From contig NZ_QFFU01000002.1 of NCBI RefSeq assembly GCF_003131185.1, forward strand, positions 124,001-188,000: a stretch of 64,000 bases of DNA, in the 5' to 3' direction. Position 1 is the first letter of the stretch. Every line of letters begins with the position of its first letter. The translations under genes and the position numbers were made by a program. The DNA comes from Pseudomonas ovata (GTDB lineage: Bacteria; Pseudomonadota; Gammaproteobacteria; Pseudomonadales; Pseudomonadaceae). A model generated the notes under the pieces. It made no database searches. It was not told where the DNA came from and saw nothing but the letters and a program-made list of their open reading frames with translations. Of the stretch, positions 38,887 to 47,208 are shown piece after piece.

Positions 38887-40397
38887 TGCACAGGCTCGAA
38901 GGTCAGTAGGTCGCAGCCCTTGGCTTCAAGCATCCGCTCGAAGGGCGGCAGGCGTGCGACAAAGTCGGTGTCGAAGGCCAGGTAGCGATCCTGCGCCGCG
39001 ACATAGCGCACATGGGGCCGAATGCGTGGAATGTCGCGGCTCGACAGTTTCAGCACCTGGTGAGTGTCCTGATTCCAGAACCAGGCCAGCGTCTGCGTGC
39101 CCGGCGTCTGGCTGTGGTAGGTCCAGACCCACCAGGCACCGTGCCCGCGCCTGGCCTGCACTTGCCCATGAAAGGTGCGCAAGGTGATGCGGTGGCTGGG
39201 CTGGGTAACCAGCATCCGGGTTTCCTGACGCACCTCGCTGCCAAAGCCGTCCAGCACCGCACGGCGGTGTACACCGGTCAGGAAATTGAAGCGCCAGGCC
39301 AGCAGCACGGTTTCCTGGTAGCCCGCATCTTCAAGATTTGGCCGGGCGCCTTCGCTGAATAACAGCATCTCGTCACCGCCCAAGTGGACTGTCGAGGCGG
39401 TCAGTTTGCCGCCCTGTACCGGCAGCGGGTGAAGGCTGACCAGGGCATGGGGCGGGTCCTGGTGCCAGAGCCAGCACCGCAGGCCGTTATGTTGCAGGAT
39501 CAGCAGGCGTCGCTCGCCAACGGGCAGCAGGGTCAGGTCGTCCGGGTATTCGAAGATGACTTCGCTGGTGCTGGCCGTGATCCGCCAGAGGCGGGTCAGG
39601 TGCCCGGGTTCATAGAGGCGTTGACGCTCGAAAATCCCGGACTCGATAACGCGGGCGCCGGGCTCGAATTCCGGCCATTGCACTTGCGCCGGCCCGAACG
39701 GCTCAATCGTCTGGCCTTTGCAGGTTTCGTACCGGTAACGGTCCTCGCCGTGCCGCTGGCCGCGCACCACACGGCGTTTCCACAGCGTGCGCGAGCCCTG
39801 GACATCAAGCAATTGCAGGTCGGCGCCATCGACGTCGTCGGTGCGCTGCTCAAGCATGTCGTGCTCGACCGGCGGCCACGGGTTGTAGTCGATGACAAAA
39901 CACAGCCAGCGGTCTTCGTCCTGCTCGGTGATGGCGGCCATGCCCTGATGGTATTGGTCGTCATTGATGTAGGTGGGGCCGGGGTAGTCGTGTCGGTCCT
40001 GTAACCAGTCGAGCCTGTGTTTTCTGGACCGGGAAGGCGCTACGGCAGGTTCAGGTTCAGGCGCCTCGATCCGTATGGCGCTGAACCGCAGCTCACCTGA
40101 CGCGTTCTGCCAGTGGCGGGCAAACGCCTGGCGTTGTGCGACCGGCACGATGACCGGCCGGTAATCATCTGCGCCGGCGTCCAGGTTCCACAGGTCATGG
40201 CCCTGGGCGGCCAGCAGCGGCGCCAGGGCCTGAAAGCAGACCTCGGGCATTTCATGGCTGAGCTCATCGAGCAAGGCCTCGAAGGCCGGGCCACAAAACA
40301 CCGCCATCTCGGGGTAGTAATGCTGGAACAGCGTCAGCAGTTCGCCGCCGGGTATTTTCCAGTCGACGTGAATCAGCGGATCGAAACAGGTCTGCAT
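38883..40397 (-). CDS. Hypothetical protein, 504 aa, beta-rich
   Basis: A soluble protein with an N-terminal helical block (LLTLFQHYYPEMAVFCGPAF, EALLDELSHEMPEVCFQAL) and a long beta-rich remainder with regularly spaced WxW and W/L-containing strands (RLWRITASTSEVIFEYPDDL, LRCWLWHQDPPHALVSL), suggestive of a propeller. No family was recognised. ATG 40397 is preferred over GTG 40400 because AAAGG is 8 nt upstream. First gene of the leftward operon with the DKNYY protein and the 218-aa protein. Confidence 0.7.
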   Translation of the reverse strand: MQTCFDPLIHVDWKIPGGELLTLFQHYYPEMAVFCGPAFEALLDELSHEMPEVCFQALAPLLAAQGHDLWNLDAGADDYRPVIVPVAQRQAFARHWQNASGELRFSAIRIEAPEPEPAVAPSRSRKHRLDWLQDRHDYPGPTYINDDQYHQGMAAITEQDEDRWLCFVIDYNPWPPVEHDMLEQRTDDVDGADLQLLDVQGSRTLWKRRVVRGQRHGEDRYRYETCKGQTIEPFGPAQVQWPEFEPGARVIESGIFERQRLYEPGHLTRLWRITASTSEVIFEYPDDLTLLPVGERRLLILQHNGLRCWLWHQDPPHALVSLHPLPVQGGKLTASTVHLGGDEMLLFSEGARPNLEDAGYQETVLLAWRFNFLTGVHRRAVLDGFGSEVRQETRMLVTQPSHRITLRTFHGQVQARRGHGAWWVWTYHSQTPGTQTLAWFWNQDTHQVLKLSSRDIPRIRPHVRYVAAQDRYLAFDTDFVARLPPFERMLEAKGCDLLTFEPVQ

Positions 40398-40511
40398 CAC
40401 GCCAGCCTTTCTGATGAGCGAGAATCGGCGCTATCTTAGCCGGGCATCGGGAACGCTGGCCAACAGATGTGGCCAAAGCGGCGAACCCGGGATTCTTTTG
40501 TGAGGCACTCG

Positions 40512-41045
40512 ATGGATTGGCTTGATTTTGAACAGCGTGTATACGAGGCCACCCGGCAAACCTTGACGGAACTCGTCCAGGCGCACCCGGACGAAACCTT
40601 CTATGCCTGTGCGCTCTACACCGACAGCGGTGCCATGACCGTGTGCGTGGCGGTCAACTCCACCGCTGGTTTGCAGCGCAAGCTGGCGCAAGAGGTCGAG
40701 GACGATGACCTGCAGACGGCGGCCTATTACACCTGGTGTTCATCGGAGTGGGTGTATGAAGGGTGTGGCGGTGAGCATTTCATGGACATCAATCGCCAGG
40801 TCAGGGACGCGCTGGAGCACGCCCGCTTCGAGCCCTTCAAGCTCAGGCTGGTACAGGCGATGACCGGCGTGCTGAAACGACTGGCGGAGGAAGGCTTCTT
40901 CCGGCGCGCGGATGCCTTTGAAGGCGCCGTGTTGTTTGTCACCTCCACCGATGACGACCAGGCCGAAGCGATCGAGCTGGCCTGCGCCGAACAACTCAAC
41001 GACCCTGGCGTGTTTGCCGCCTTTGTCGATCGGTATGCCGTCTGA
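40512..41045 (+). CDS. DUF4303 protein
   Basis: A 177-aa soluble protein beginning MDWLDFEQRVYEATRQTLTE, with ETFYACALYTDSGAMTVCVA and YYTWCSSEWVYEGCGGEHF, the DUF4303 pattern. DUF4303 proteins are mostly of unknown function and often occur among polymorphic-toxin immunity genes. Divergent from the DKNYY operon and 28 nt before a DUF416 gene. Confidence 0.75.
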   Translation: MDWLDFEQRVYEATRQTLTELVQAHPDETFYACALYTDSGAMTVCVAVNSTAGLQRKLAQEVEDDDLQTAAYYTWCSSEWVYEGCGGEHFMDINRQVRDALEHARFEPFKLRLVQAMTGVLKRLAEEGFFRRADAFEGAVLFVTSTDDDQAEAIELACAEQLNDPGVFAAFVDRYAV

Positions 41046-41073
41046 TCAACGACAGCCCTTGCGGAGCCGCCTT

Positions 41074-41607
41074 ATGCTGGACGACCCTCGGATCAACGCA
41101 GCGTTCACCACGCTGGATTTGTACCATCAAGTACTGGTGATGGCTGCATACCTGTATCGCCAGCGGCGCCTGATCGAAGCGTTCGATCAGCTCTACGCCG
41201 AACAGGCCACGGGCCTGTTTATCCAGGCCTTGCACAGTGCATTGTTGCTTGATGATGACCAGGCCTTGCAGCGTCTGCGCCAGCAGGTCGAACAGTGCAT
41301 ACCTGACACCGAGGTGTATCCGGCGCAAGAGGGCGCCTATGCGCAAAACCTGTTGATTGCGCTGATGTACTTTCTGGACTTTGTACAAACCCAGGACCCT
41401 GCCGGGCTTGAGCGCAGCCTTGCCATGCAGTTGGAAAACATCGACCTGCTGCATTACGAGCAGGATGAGCATTACGACGCCGACCAGGCCCTGGAGCAGG
41501 AAAGGCAGGTCTTGCTGGCCTTGATGGCCGCTGTTGAAAAGCGGCCCGGCAAGCGCTGCCGTGATGGGCAGTGCCTTGCCGACCTGTCACAGCCCTACAG
41601 CCTCTGA
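41074..41607 (+). CDS. DUF416 (YjaG-like) protein
   Basis: A 177-aa mostly helical protein. QVLVMAAYLYRQRRLIEAFD, the CIPDTEVYPAQEGAYAQNLL block and LDFVQTQDPAGLERSLAMQ resemble E. coli YjaG (DUF416). Function unknown. GGAG lies 8 nt before the ATG. Probably co-transcribed with the DUF4303 gene. Confidence 0.7.
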   Translation: MLDDPRINAAFTTLDLYHQVLVMAAYLYRQRRLIEAFDQLYAEQATGLFIQALHSALLLDDDQALQRLRQQVEQCIPDTEVYPAQEGAYAQNLLIALMYFLDFVQTQDPAGLERSLAMQLENIDLLHYEQDEHYDADQALEQERQVLLALMAAVEKRPGKRCRDGQCLADLSQPYSL

Positions 41608-41694
41608 TCCCTTGCCTGATACGGCCTGTAGGAGATTACCCTGTGTCACTGACACCGCGCCAAGGCGGCACGCTGTTGTGCATCAAACAGCAGA

Positions 41695-41849
41695 CCTGTG
41701 GGAGGGAGCTTGCTTGCGATCGAGTGGGCAGCAGTCGCAAAATTGATGAAATGCCACAAATTCATGGCTGTGAACATATTCAAAATCTGCGGAACGCTGC
41801 AAATTTACGACTGCTGACGCAGCCGGTCGCGGGCAAGCGCGCTCCTACT
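41695..41849. repeat. Mixed REP pair with degenerate internal sequence
   Basis: Left unit CCTGTGGGAGGGAGCTTGCT (41695) and right inverted unit GCCGGTCGCGGGCAAGCGCG then CTCCTAC (to 41849) flank a non-repetitive AT-richer core with GCAAATTTACGACTGCTGACG. That core shares the inverted AGTCGTAAATTTG block of the array at 31574. It separates DUF416 from the convergent MFS gene. Confidence 0.6.
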
Positions 41850-41859
41850 GCGGGTGAAA

Positions 41860-43065
41860 TCAGCCGGGCATTTCAGCCGTTGCCGGCAGGGCCTGCTTGC
41901 GCAGTGCCACACGCCCGGCCAGGGCGGCCATGATGCCGGCCATTACCAGCAGCGCGGCGCTGGATTCGAAGGTGGCCCGGTAACCGTCGACGTCATAAAG
42001 CAGCCCGCCCAGCGTGGCGCCCAAGGCAATTGCCAACTGGACGATGGCCACCATCAGGCCGCCACCGGCTTCGGCGTCATCGGGCAGGCTACGGGCCAGC
42101 CAGGTCCACCAGCCCACGGGCGCCGCTGTCGCCACCAGGCCCCAGAGGCCCAGCAACACCGTGGTGATCGCCACCGAAGTGCCAAAGCTGACCAGCGCCA
42201 GGGCAATGACCGCCATCAGCAACGGGATGAGGGTCAAGGTGCGATACAGACCCTGCTTGATAAGGCCTTCAATCAGGAAGGTGCCGATGAAACCGGCCAC
42301 GCCCAGCACCAGCAGCAGCAGCGACAGCCCCGAAACCCCGACCTTCGGCACCGACTCCAGAAACGGGCGCAGGTAGGTAAAGAGCATGAACTGACCCATG
42401 AAGAACAGGCTGGCCGCCAGCAGACCCAAGGCAATCGGTGCCCTGCCCAGCAAACGCAGCGGGTTGCCTTGGGGCGGCCTGTTCGGGGGCGTGATCCTCG
42501 GCATGCTGCGCCATAGCCAGGCCAGCGCGAGAACAGCCACCGGCACCACGCACAGGAACGCACCGCGCCAGCCGATCAGGCCGCCGAGAAAACTGCCCAG
42601 CGGTGCGGCGATCACCGTGGCCAGGGCGTTGCCGCCATTGACGATGGCCAGCGCCCGCGGCACGTTCGCCTCGGGCACCAGGCGCATGGCCGTGGCCGCC
42701 GACAGCGACCAGAAGCCGCCAATGGCCACGCCGATCAGCGCACGGCCAAGCATGAATATCCGGTAATCGGGGGCAAAGGCCACCACGGTGCCGGAGACGA
42801 TCATCAGCACCGTCAGTGACAGCAGCAGGGCCTTGCGCTCCACCCGGGTGGCCACGGCTGCAATCAACAGACTGGTGATCAAGGCAAACAGCCCGGAAAC
42901 GGCGATGCCCTGGCCGGCCTGGCCTTCGCTGACGTTCAGATCGGCAGCCATCGGCGTCAGCAGGCTGACCGGCATGAATTCAGAGGCGACCAGCGCAAAG
43001 GCCGCCAGCGCCATGGCCAGCACGGCGCCCCAGGCGGGCGTTGATGTGGCAGGGGTATCAGTCAT
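41860..43065 (-). CDS. MFS transporter, DHA1 family (YdhP/SotB-like)
   Basis: A 401-aa twelve-helix transporter. After a short N-terminus comes VLAMALAAFALVASEFMPVS, then the motif-A region GQAGQGIAVSGLFALITS with RVERKALLLS, and the family block MLGRALIGVAIGGFWSLSAA. It resembles arabinose/purine-nucleoside or drug exporters of the YdhP group; the substrate is unknown. ATG 43065 has AGGAT upstream; a 34-codon extension upstream partly lies in the MITE-like element and is not used. Confidence 0.87.
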   Translation of the reverse strand: MTDTPATSTPAWGAVLAMALAAFALVASEFMPVSLLTPMAADLNVSEGQAGQGIAVSGLFALITSLLIAAVATRVERKALLLSLTVLMIVSGTVVAFAPDYRIFMLGRALIGVAIGGFWSLSAATAMRLVPEANVPRALAIVNGGNALATVIAAPLGSFLGGLIGWRGAFLCVVPVAVLALAWLWRSMPRITPPNRPPQGNPLRLLGRAPIALGLLAASLFFMGQFMLFTYLRPFLESVPKVGVSGLSLLLLVLGVAGFIGTFLIEGLIKQGLYRTLTLIPLLMAVIALALVSFGTSVAITTVLLGLWGLVATAAPVGWWTWLARSLPDDAEAGGGLMVAIVQLAIALGATLGGLLYDVDGYRATFESSAALLVMAGIMAALAGRVALRKQALPATAEMPG

Positions 43066-43098
43066 CAGAACAATCCTGTGCAACGGCAACAGCCCTAG

Positions 43099-43236
43099 GC
43101 TCTGTACGAAAAGTCGGTGAGCGAAGGTCAGGCAAGGCAAAAAGCGGCGAGCAAGCGCAGTTGACATGTGTCAATGAGCATTGCGAGTCGCTTTTTAACG
43201 CAGCATGGTCGAGCGCAGCCACTTTACGTACAGAGC
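43099..43236. mobile_element. MITE-like element, 138 bp
   Basis: Ends are inverted repeats of 16 bp with one mismatch (GCTCTGTACGAAAAGT at 43099 and its complement GCTCTGTACGTAAAGT at 43236). Both ends are flanked by the tetramer CTAG (43095-43098 and 43237-43240), which looks like a target duplication of the IS5-family type. Inside is a second dyad, AAAAAGCGGCGAGCAA against TTGCGAGTCGCTTTTT. It has no coding capacity. The right-hand CTAG supplies the TAG stop of the hydrolase gene. Confidence 0.75.
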
Positions 43237-44259
43237 CTAGTGCAGATGGGTCAGGAAGAACTTACCCAGCGTATCGAAGGGGATCAGGTTGACCCGGTCG
43301 TACAGGTCGACATGGCCGGCACCCGGAATGATCACCAGCTCCTTGGGCTGACCGGCGCGCTGGTAGGCATCCTCGCTAAACTCGCGCGAGTGCGCCTCGC
43401 TGCCGGTAATGAACAGCATGGGCCGCGGCGAAAGGGTCTCGATGTCGTTGAACGGGTAGAAGTTCATGAACTTCACGTTACTGGTCAGCGTCGGCATGGT
43501 GGTGGTCTGCTTCGAAGCCCTGGCCGGCGTCACCTCGCCGCGTGGGGTGCGGTAGAAATCGAAGAACTCGTCGCCAATGGCATTGCCGGTCAGGGTCAGC
43601 GGTGTACCGCCGGTGTACTTGACCGCGCCGCCCTGGAACTCGGCATAGCGCTGTTCGGCCGCCTTGCGCAGCACCTGCTGGCGTTGCTCGGCGGTCACGG
43701 CTTTCTTGAGACCGTTACGGTTGGCGGCGCCCATGTCATACATGCTGACGGTGGCGATGGCCTTCAGGCGCGGATCGATCTTGGCCGCGGCGATGGCGAA
43801 ACTGCCGCTGCCACACACGCCGATCACGCCGATGCGCTCACGGTTGACGAAGGGGCGGGTGCCGAGAAAGTCCACAGCGGCGCTGAAGTCTTCGACGTAC
43901 AGGTCCGGCAATACCGCGTTGCGCGGCAAGCCTTCGCTTTCGCCCCAGAATGACAGGTCCAGCGACAGGGTCACGAAGCCTTGTTCGGCCATTTTGGTGG
44001 CGTACAGGTTGGCGCTCTGTTCCTTCACCGCGCCCATGGGGTGGCCGACGATGATGGCGGCGTTCTTGACCTGAGGGTCCAGGCCCTTGGGCTTGAACAG
44101 GTTGCCGGCGACTTTCATGCCGTACTGGTTGTTGAAACTGACCTTTTCCATGGTCACCTTGTCGCTCTTGTAGAAGTTGTCGGCGCCTTCGGGCGGTGTG
44201 GCGCCCAGGGTGGCGAACGAGGCAATCATCAGCCCGGCGGCGAGCATTAAGCGTTTCAT
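43237..44259 (-). CDS. Secreted alpha/beta hydrolase (YcjY / dienelactone hydrolase type)
   Basis: A 340-aa protein with a signal peptide (MKRLMLAAGLMIASFATLGA). The fold motifs are AAIIVGHPMGAVKEQSANLY (oxyanion region), LSLDLSFWGESEGLPR, and the nucleophile elbow GVIGVCGSGSFAIAAAKIDP. The elbow G-V-C-G-S places a cysteine at the nucleophile position, as in dienelactone hydrolase. LFITGSEAHSREFSEDAY and GAGHVDLYDR give the acid and histidine. AGGA precedes the ATG. Divergent to an AraC gene that may control it. Its stop lies at the border of the MITE-like element. Confidence 0.83.
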   Translation of the reverse strand: MKRLMLAAGLMIASFATLGATPPEGADNFYKSDKVTMEKVSFNNQYGMKVAGNLFKPKGLDPQVKNAAIIVGHPMGAVKEQSANLYATKMAEQGFVTLSLDLSFWGESEGLPRNAVLPDLYVEDFSAAVDFLGTRPFVNRERIGVIGVCGSGSFAIAAAKIDPRLKAIATVSMYDMGAANRNGLKKAVTAEQRQQVLRKAAEQRYAEFQGGAVKYTGGTPLTLTGNAIGDEFFDFYRTPRGEVTPARASKQTTTMPTLTSNVKFMNFYPFNDIETLSPRPMLFITGSEAHSREFSEDAYQRAGQPKELVIIPGAGHVDLYDRVNLIPFDTLGKFFLTHLH

Positions 44260-44634
44260 GAAAGGTTCCTGCCATGATTGGGTTATCGCTCATTTTCCGT
44301 ATATGTCCCGCGTGGCGATAACGCATTCCACTGGATTTCTTGCCTGATCCGCTGAGCTTGCCCCTTGGTGCATAGAAGCGCCTTGCGCCGCGAGCTATAG
44401 TGGCGACTGCCAGCCGCCTCCGACGGTTTTGTGCCAGGCATGAAACCTGAATGCTCATTGCACCTGTGGGAGGGGGCTTGCCCGCGATGACGTCCTTCAA
44501 GTCGCCACACACGCAGGGGCTGTACCACTGCCATCCATGGCAACCGAAGCGCCATAGGCGCAGGAACGGCCTGGGCCATGAACGTTAGCGCTGATTACTA
44601 TTGACCTTAACCCATCCGCCAGCCAGGCCTTTCC
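44260..44634. promoter_or_regulatory. Divergent promoter region of hydrolase and AraC genes
   Basis: No gene is supported in these 375 nt. A single REP-like unit, CCTGTGGGAGGGGGCTTGCC at about 44462-44481, lies in the middle. The AraC promoter likely falls in the last 100 nt and the hydrolase promoter in the first 100; no operator was identified. Confidence 0.4.
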
Positions 44635-45543
44635 ATGAACGACATGCCCCTCCAGGCCACCCTCGCATGGCTGATCGACCGCCAGATCGACAAGCCCGGC
44701 GATTACCGCACGGCCATTGCAGACGTAGGCCTCTACCGCCGTGACCATCCTGCACCGCCGGTGGTGTGCATGGTGCCGCCCAGCATCGTGCTGGTCGCCC
44801 AGGGTGCCAAGCAGATGTGGGCCGGTGGTGAAGGGTTTCCTTATGACGCCTCGCGTTTTCTGGTGACGTCTCTGGACCTGCCGGCCAACTCCGAGGTGAT
44901 TGAAGCCAGCCCGGATCGGCCCTGCCTGGGCCTGACCCTCAAGCTTGACGTGCGCATGCTGGCCGAGCTGATCGCCCAGGGCGGGCTGCCACCGGTTCGT
45001 GACAAGGCGGCCGGCAGAAGCGTGGGCATCGGCTCGGCCACGCCGACCATCCTGGCCCCGCTGATCCGCCTGCTGGAACTGCTCGACGAACCCGAGGCGA
45101 TCGCGGTCATGGCGCCAATGATCCAGCGCGAAATCCACTACCGGCTGCTACAAGGCGACCAGGCCGCCCGGTTGCGGCAGATCGCTTCGGTCGACGGCCA
45201 GGGGCATCGCATCGCCCGGGCCATCGACTGGCTCAAGCTCAACTATGCCGCCGCCTTGCGCGTCGAAGACCTCGCGGCACGGGTGCAGATGAGCCCGCCG
45301 ACCTTTCATCACCACTTTCGCCAGCTCACCGCCATGAGTCCGCTGCAATACCAGAAATGGCTGCGCCTGACCGAGGCCCGGCGCTTGATGCTCAGTGAGC
45401 ACCTGGATGTATCGAGTGCCGCGTTCAAGGTGGGTTATGAAAGCCCTTCGCAATTCAGTCGGGAATATGGTCGCCTGTTCGGCGTGCCGCCCAAGCGCGA
45501 CATCATGGCCTTGCGCGGGCAGGGCGCAGGCCTACCGGCATGA
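44635..45543 (+). CDS. AraC family transcriptional regulator
   Basis: A 302-aa protein with an AraC_N cupin-like domain (PPVVCMVPPSIVLVAQGAKQ, FLVTSLDLPANSEVIEASPD) and a C-terminal double HTH (RVEDLAARVQMSPPTFHHHF and LDVSSAAFKVGYESPSQFSR, then YGRLFGVPPKRD). Related AraC_N regulators often control a neighbouring oxidoreductase or hydrolase; here the candidate is the divergent secreted hydrolase. The inducer is unknown. Confidence 0.9.
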   Translation: MNDMPLQATLAWLIDRQIDKPGDYRTAIADVGLYRRDHPAPPVVCMVPPSIVLVAQGAKQMWAGGEGFPYDASRFLVTSLDLPANSEVIEASPDRPCLGLTLKLDVRMLAELIAQGGLPPVRDKAAGRSVGIGSATPTILAPLIRLLELLDEPEAIAVMAPMIQREIHYRLLQGDQAARLRQIASVDGQGHRIARAIDWLKLNYAAALRVEDLAARVQMSPPTFHHHFRQLTAMSPLQYQKWLRLTEARRLMLSEHLDVSSAAFKVGYESPSQFSREYGRLFGVPPKRDIMALRGQGAGLPA

Positions 45544-45834
45544 CGCCGCAGGCCGGCTAAATCCTGGAACGGTTAGACCGTTTATGCGCAAAAGGCAGGT
45601 AACCATGCCTTAAGGGCATATCCATGACGTCGCTATTGCCGGCAACGCCGCTCAAAAGTCTGCAATCGCAGCGCCAGGGTCGTCATGGCGTGATATCGGC
45701 CTGTCAAAGCCCCTGTTTACGAGGCCAATGTAGTGTTCCAGGCTGCAACGCCGGCGGCTTGTGCAATCGCGCCCGGACTCTAGAATCGGCGCCATCAAGC
45801 AGTTACCCCGCCTTTCGATAATGGAGTTTCGATC

Positions 45835-46353
45835 ATGATGAATGCCATGCAGATGCAGATGCCGATGAACAGCCAGATGCCGATGATGCCGATGATGGGC
45901 ATGCCGATGATGATGGCGACCATGGAATGCGAAATGATGGCCGACGCCATGATGTGCACCATGAAGCCTGCGGCCGGCATGGACATGGCCATGTTCAGGA
46001 ACAACGCCGAAATGATGGCGATGATGATGAACTGCGGCATGCCGATGATGATGCATTGCGCCAACATGTCGATCATGTGCATGTCCGAGAGCGGCATGGC
46101 GATGATGAACATGATGGGCGGCATGAACATGCCCATGATGATGCCGATGGGCATGCCCATGCCCATGATGAAGTGCATGGTGACCTGCACCGTCGAAGCC
46201 GATTGCATGAAGTGCATGATGATGCCGATGCCGGGCATGACCATGGACATGATGAACAACGCCTGCATGCTGCTGATGAAAATGATGAACGACTGCAGCA
46301 TGCCGATGATGATGAGCTGCAACGGCATGCCGATGATGTGCTGCACCTGCTGA
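45835..46353 (+). CDS. Methionine/cysteine-rich low-complexity protein, 172 aa
   Basis: By my count 72 of 172 residues are Met (about 42%) and about 15 are Cys. It starts MMNAMQMQMPMNSQMP and ends with GMPMMCCTC. Motifs such as MPMM, GMPMM and CxxxC/CMKC recur; charged residues are few. There is no signal peptide or membrane segment pattern. GGAG lies 8 nt before the ATG and a terminator follows the TGA by 23 nt, so it is a monocistronic gene. Non-Met codons use the Pseudomonas-preferred CCG, GGC, AAC, CAG, which supports this strand. Metal (Cu+) buffering or oxidant scavenging by Met is plausible but unproven. Confidence 0.8.
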   Translation: MMNAMQMQMPMNSQMPMMPMMGMPMMMATMECEMMADAMMCTMKPAAGMDMAMFRNNAEMMAMMMNCGMPMMMHCANMSIMCMSESGMAMMNMMGGMNMPMMMPMGMPMPMMKCMVTCTVEADCMKCMMMPMPGMTMDMMNNACMLLMKMMNDCSMPMMMSCNGMPMMCCTC

Positions 46354-46376
46354 TTGCACGCTGAGCAATACCAGAA

Positions 46377-46406
46377 CCCCGCCGGTGCAGACCGCCGGGG
46401 TTTTTT
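46377..46406 (+). terminator. Rho-independent terminator after the Met-rich gene
   Basis: Stem CCCCGCCGGT / ACCGCCGGGG (one mismatch) with a GCAG loop, followed immediately by TTTTTT. It also abuts the end of the leftward XRE-cupin gene (stop at 46406). Confidence 0.9.
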
Positions 46407-47044
46407 CAGTCCAGGCGCTCGGGGTGGGTGATCACCAGGTACGCCACCGCCTCGCTGTCGGCCGGGTTGTAATAGCGGTGCGGCTGGTCGGCGTAGAACA
46501 GGATCGAGTCGCCCGGAGACAGCAGATAGCGTGCCTCGTTGACGCTGATCTGCAGCACACCCTGGGCCACGACCAGATTTTCCTGCACGCCGGCAGCATG
46601 CCCCTGAGAGACTTCCTCGCTCAGGCCGCGCAGGCGGATTTCATAGAATTCGCTCTGGCGCGAACGGTCGAACGGAAACAGCGCACGGCTGACAAAACTG
46701 CCATCAGGACTGACCAGGCGCTTGCTCTGTTGCGCCGGCAGCAGTTCCACGCCTTCGAAGGCACGGGTCTCCAGAAAAGCGGCCACCGAAACCTTCAGCC
46801 CCTTGGCAATCTTGCACAGCACCTTGATCGACGGCACGCTGCGTCCGGATTCGATCTGCGCCAGCATGGCCCGGCTGACCCCGCTCACGCGGGCCAGGGC
46901 ATCCAGCGACAGGTAGCGCTTGCTGCGCAGACGCTGCAGGTTCTGGGCAACGCGCTCACCGATCAGGTCATCGTCAGCGGTTGCGCACTCGCTTGCCGGC
47001 GGCGTTTCGAGCGGCGCCGCCATGGCCCTGCGCAGCAGGCTCAT
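46406..47044 (-). CDS. XRE-cupin transcriptional regulator
   Basis: A 212-aa protein with an N-terminal helix-turn-helix (QNLQRLRSKRYLSLDALARV, SRAMLAQIESGRSVPSIKVL) and a C-terminal cupin (ENLVVAQGVLQISVNEARYL, SPGDSILFYADQPHRYYNP). This class regulates amino-acid, polyamine or amidase genes in response to small ligands. The ATG at 47044 overlaps the stop of the upstream 55-aa gene (ATGA), so it is translationally coupled to it. The divergent amino-acid ABC transporter is a likely target. Confidence 0.87.
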   Translation of the reverse strand: MSLLRRAMAAPLETPPASECATADDDLIGERVAQNLQRLRSKRYLSLDALARVSGVSRAMLAQIESGRSVPSIKVLCKIAKGLKVSVAAFLETRAFEGVELLPAQQSKRLVSPDGSFVSRALFPFDRSRQSEFYEIRLRGLSEEVSQGHAAGVQENLVVAQGVLQISVNEARYLLSPGDSILFYADQPHRYYNPADSEAVAYLVITHPERLD

Positions 47045-47208
47045 GGCCAGACCTTGGCAACATCCGGGCAGGGATCGGCGTGCATCGCCGCCCACGTGAC
47101 AAGGTTAGCCCGGGCGCTGTACATCGCCCACATCAGCTCGGCCTGACGCTGTGCTTCACGGCGTTTGCGGTAGCGGGTGAGGTCGAGAATACGGGCAGTG
47201 GCTTGCAT
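47041..47208 (-). CDS. Small basic protein, 55 aa, coupled to XRE-cupin regulator
   Basis: Begins MQATARILDLTRYRKRREAQ and continues with QAELMWAMYSARANLVTWAA. The N-terminal half is arginine-rich. ATG 47208 is used rather than the ATG 11 codons upstream because the shorter form begins with the compact basic helix. Its TGA overlaps the XRE-cupin ATG, which argues that it is translated. Function unknown. Confidence 0.6.
   Translation of the reverse strand: MQATARILDLTRYRKRREAQRQAELMWAMYSARANLVTWAAMHADPCPDVAKVWP

Noticed and set aside
45652..46368. Minus-strand frame of 238 codons that is extremely histidine-rich
   Set aside because: It is the complement of the ATG-rich gene, so CAT appears as His. 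Nearly all His use CAT, the plus frame has a ribosome binding site, good codons and a terminator, and the minus frame has none of these.
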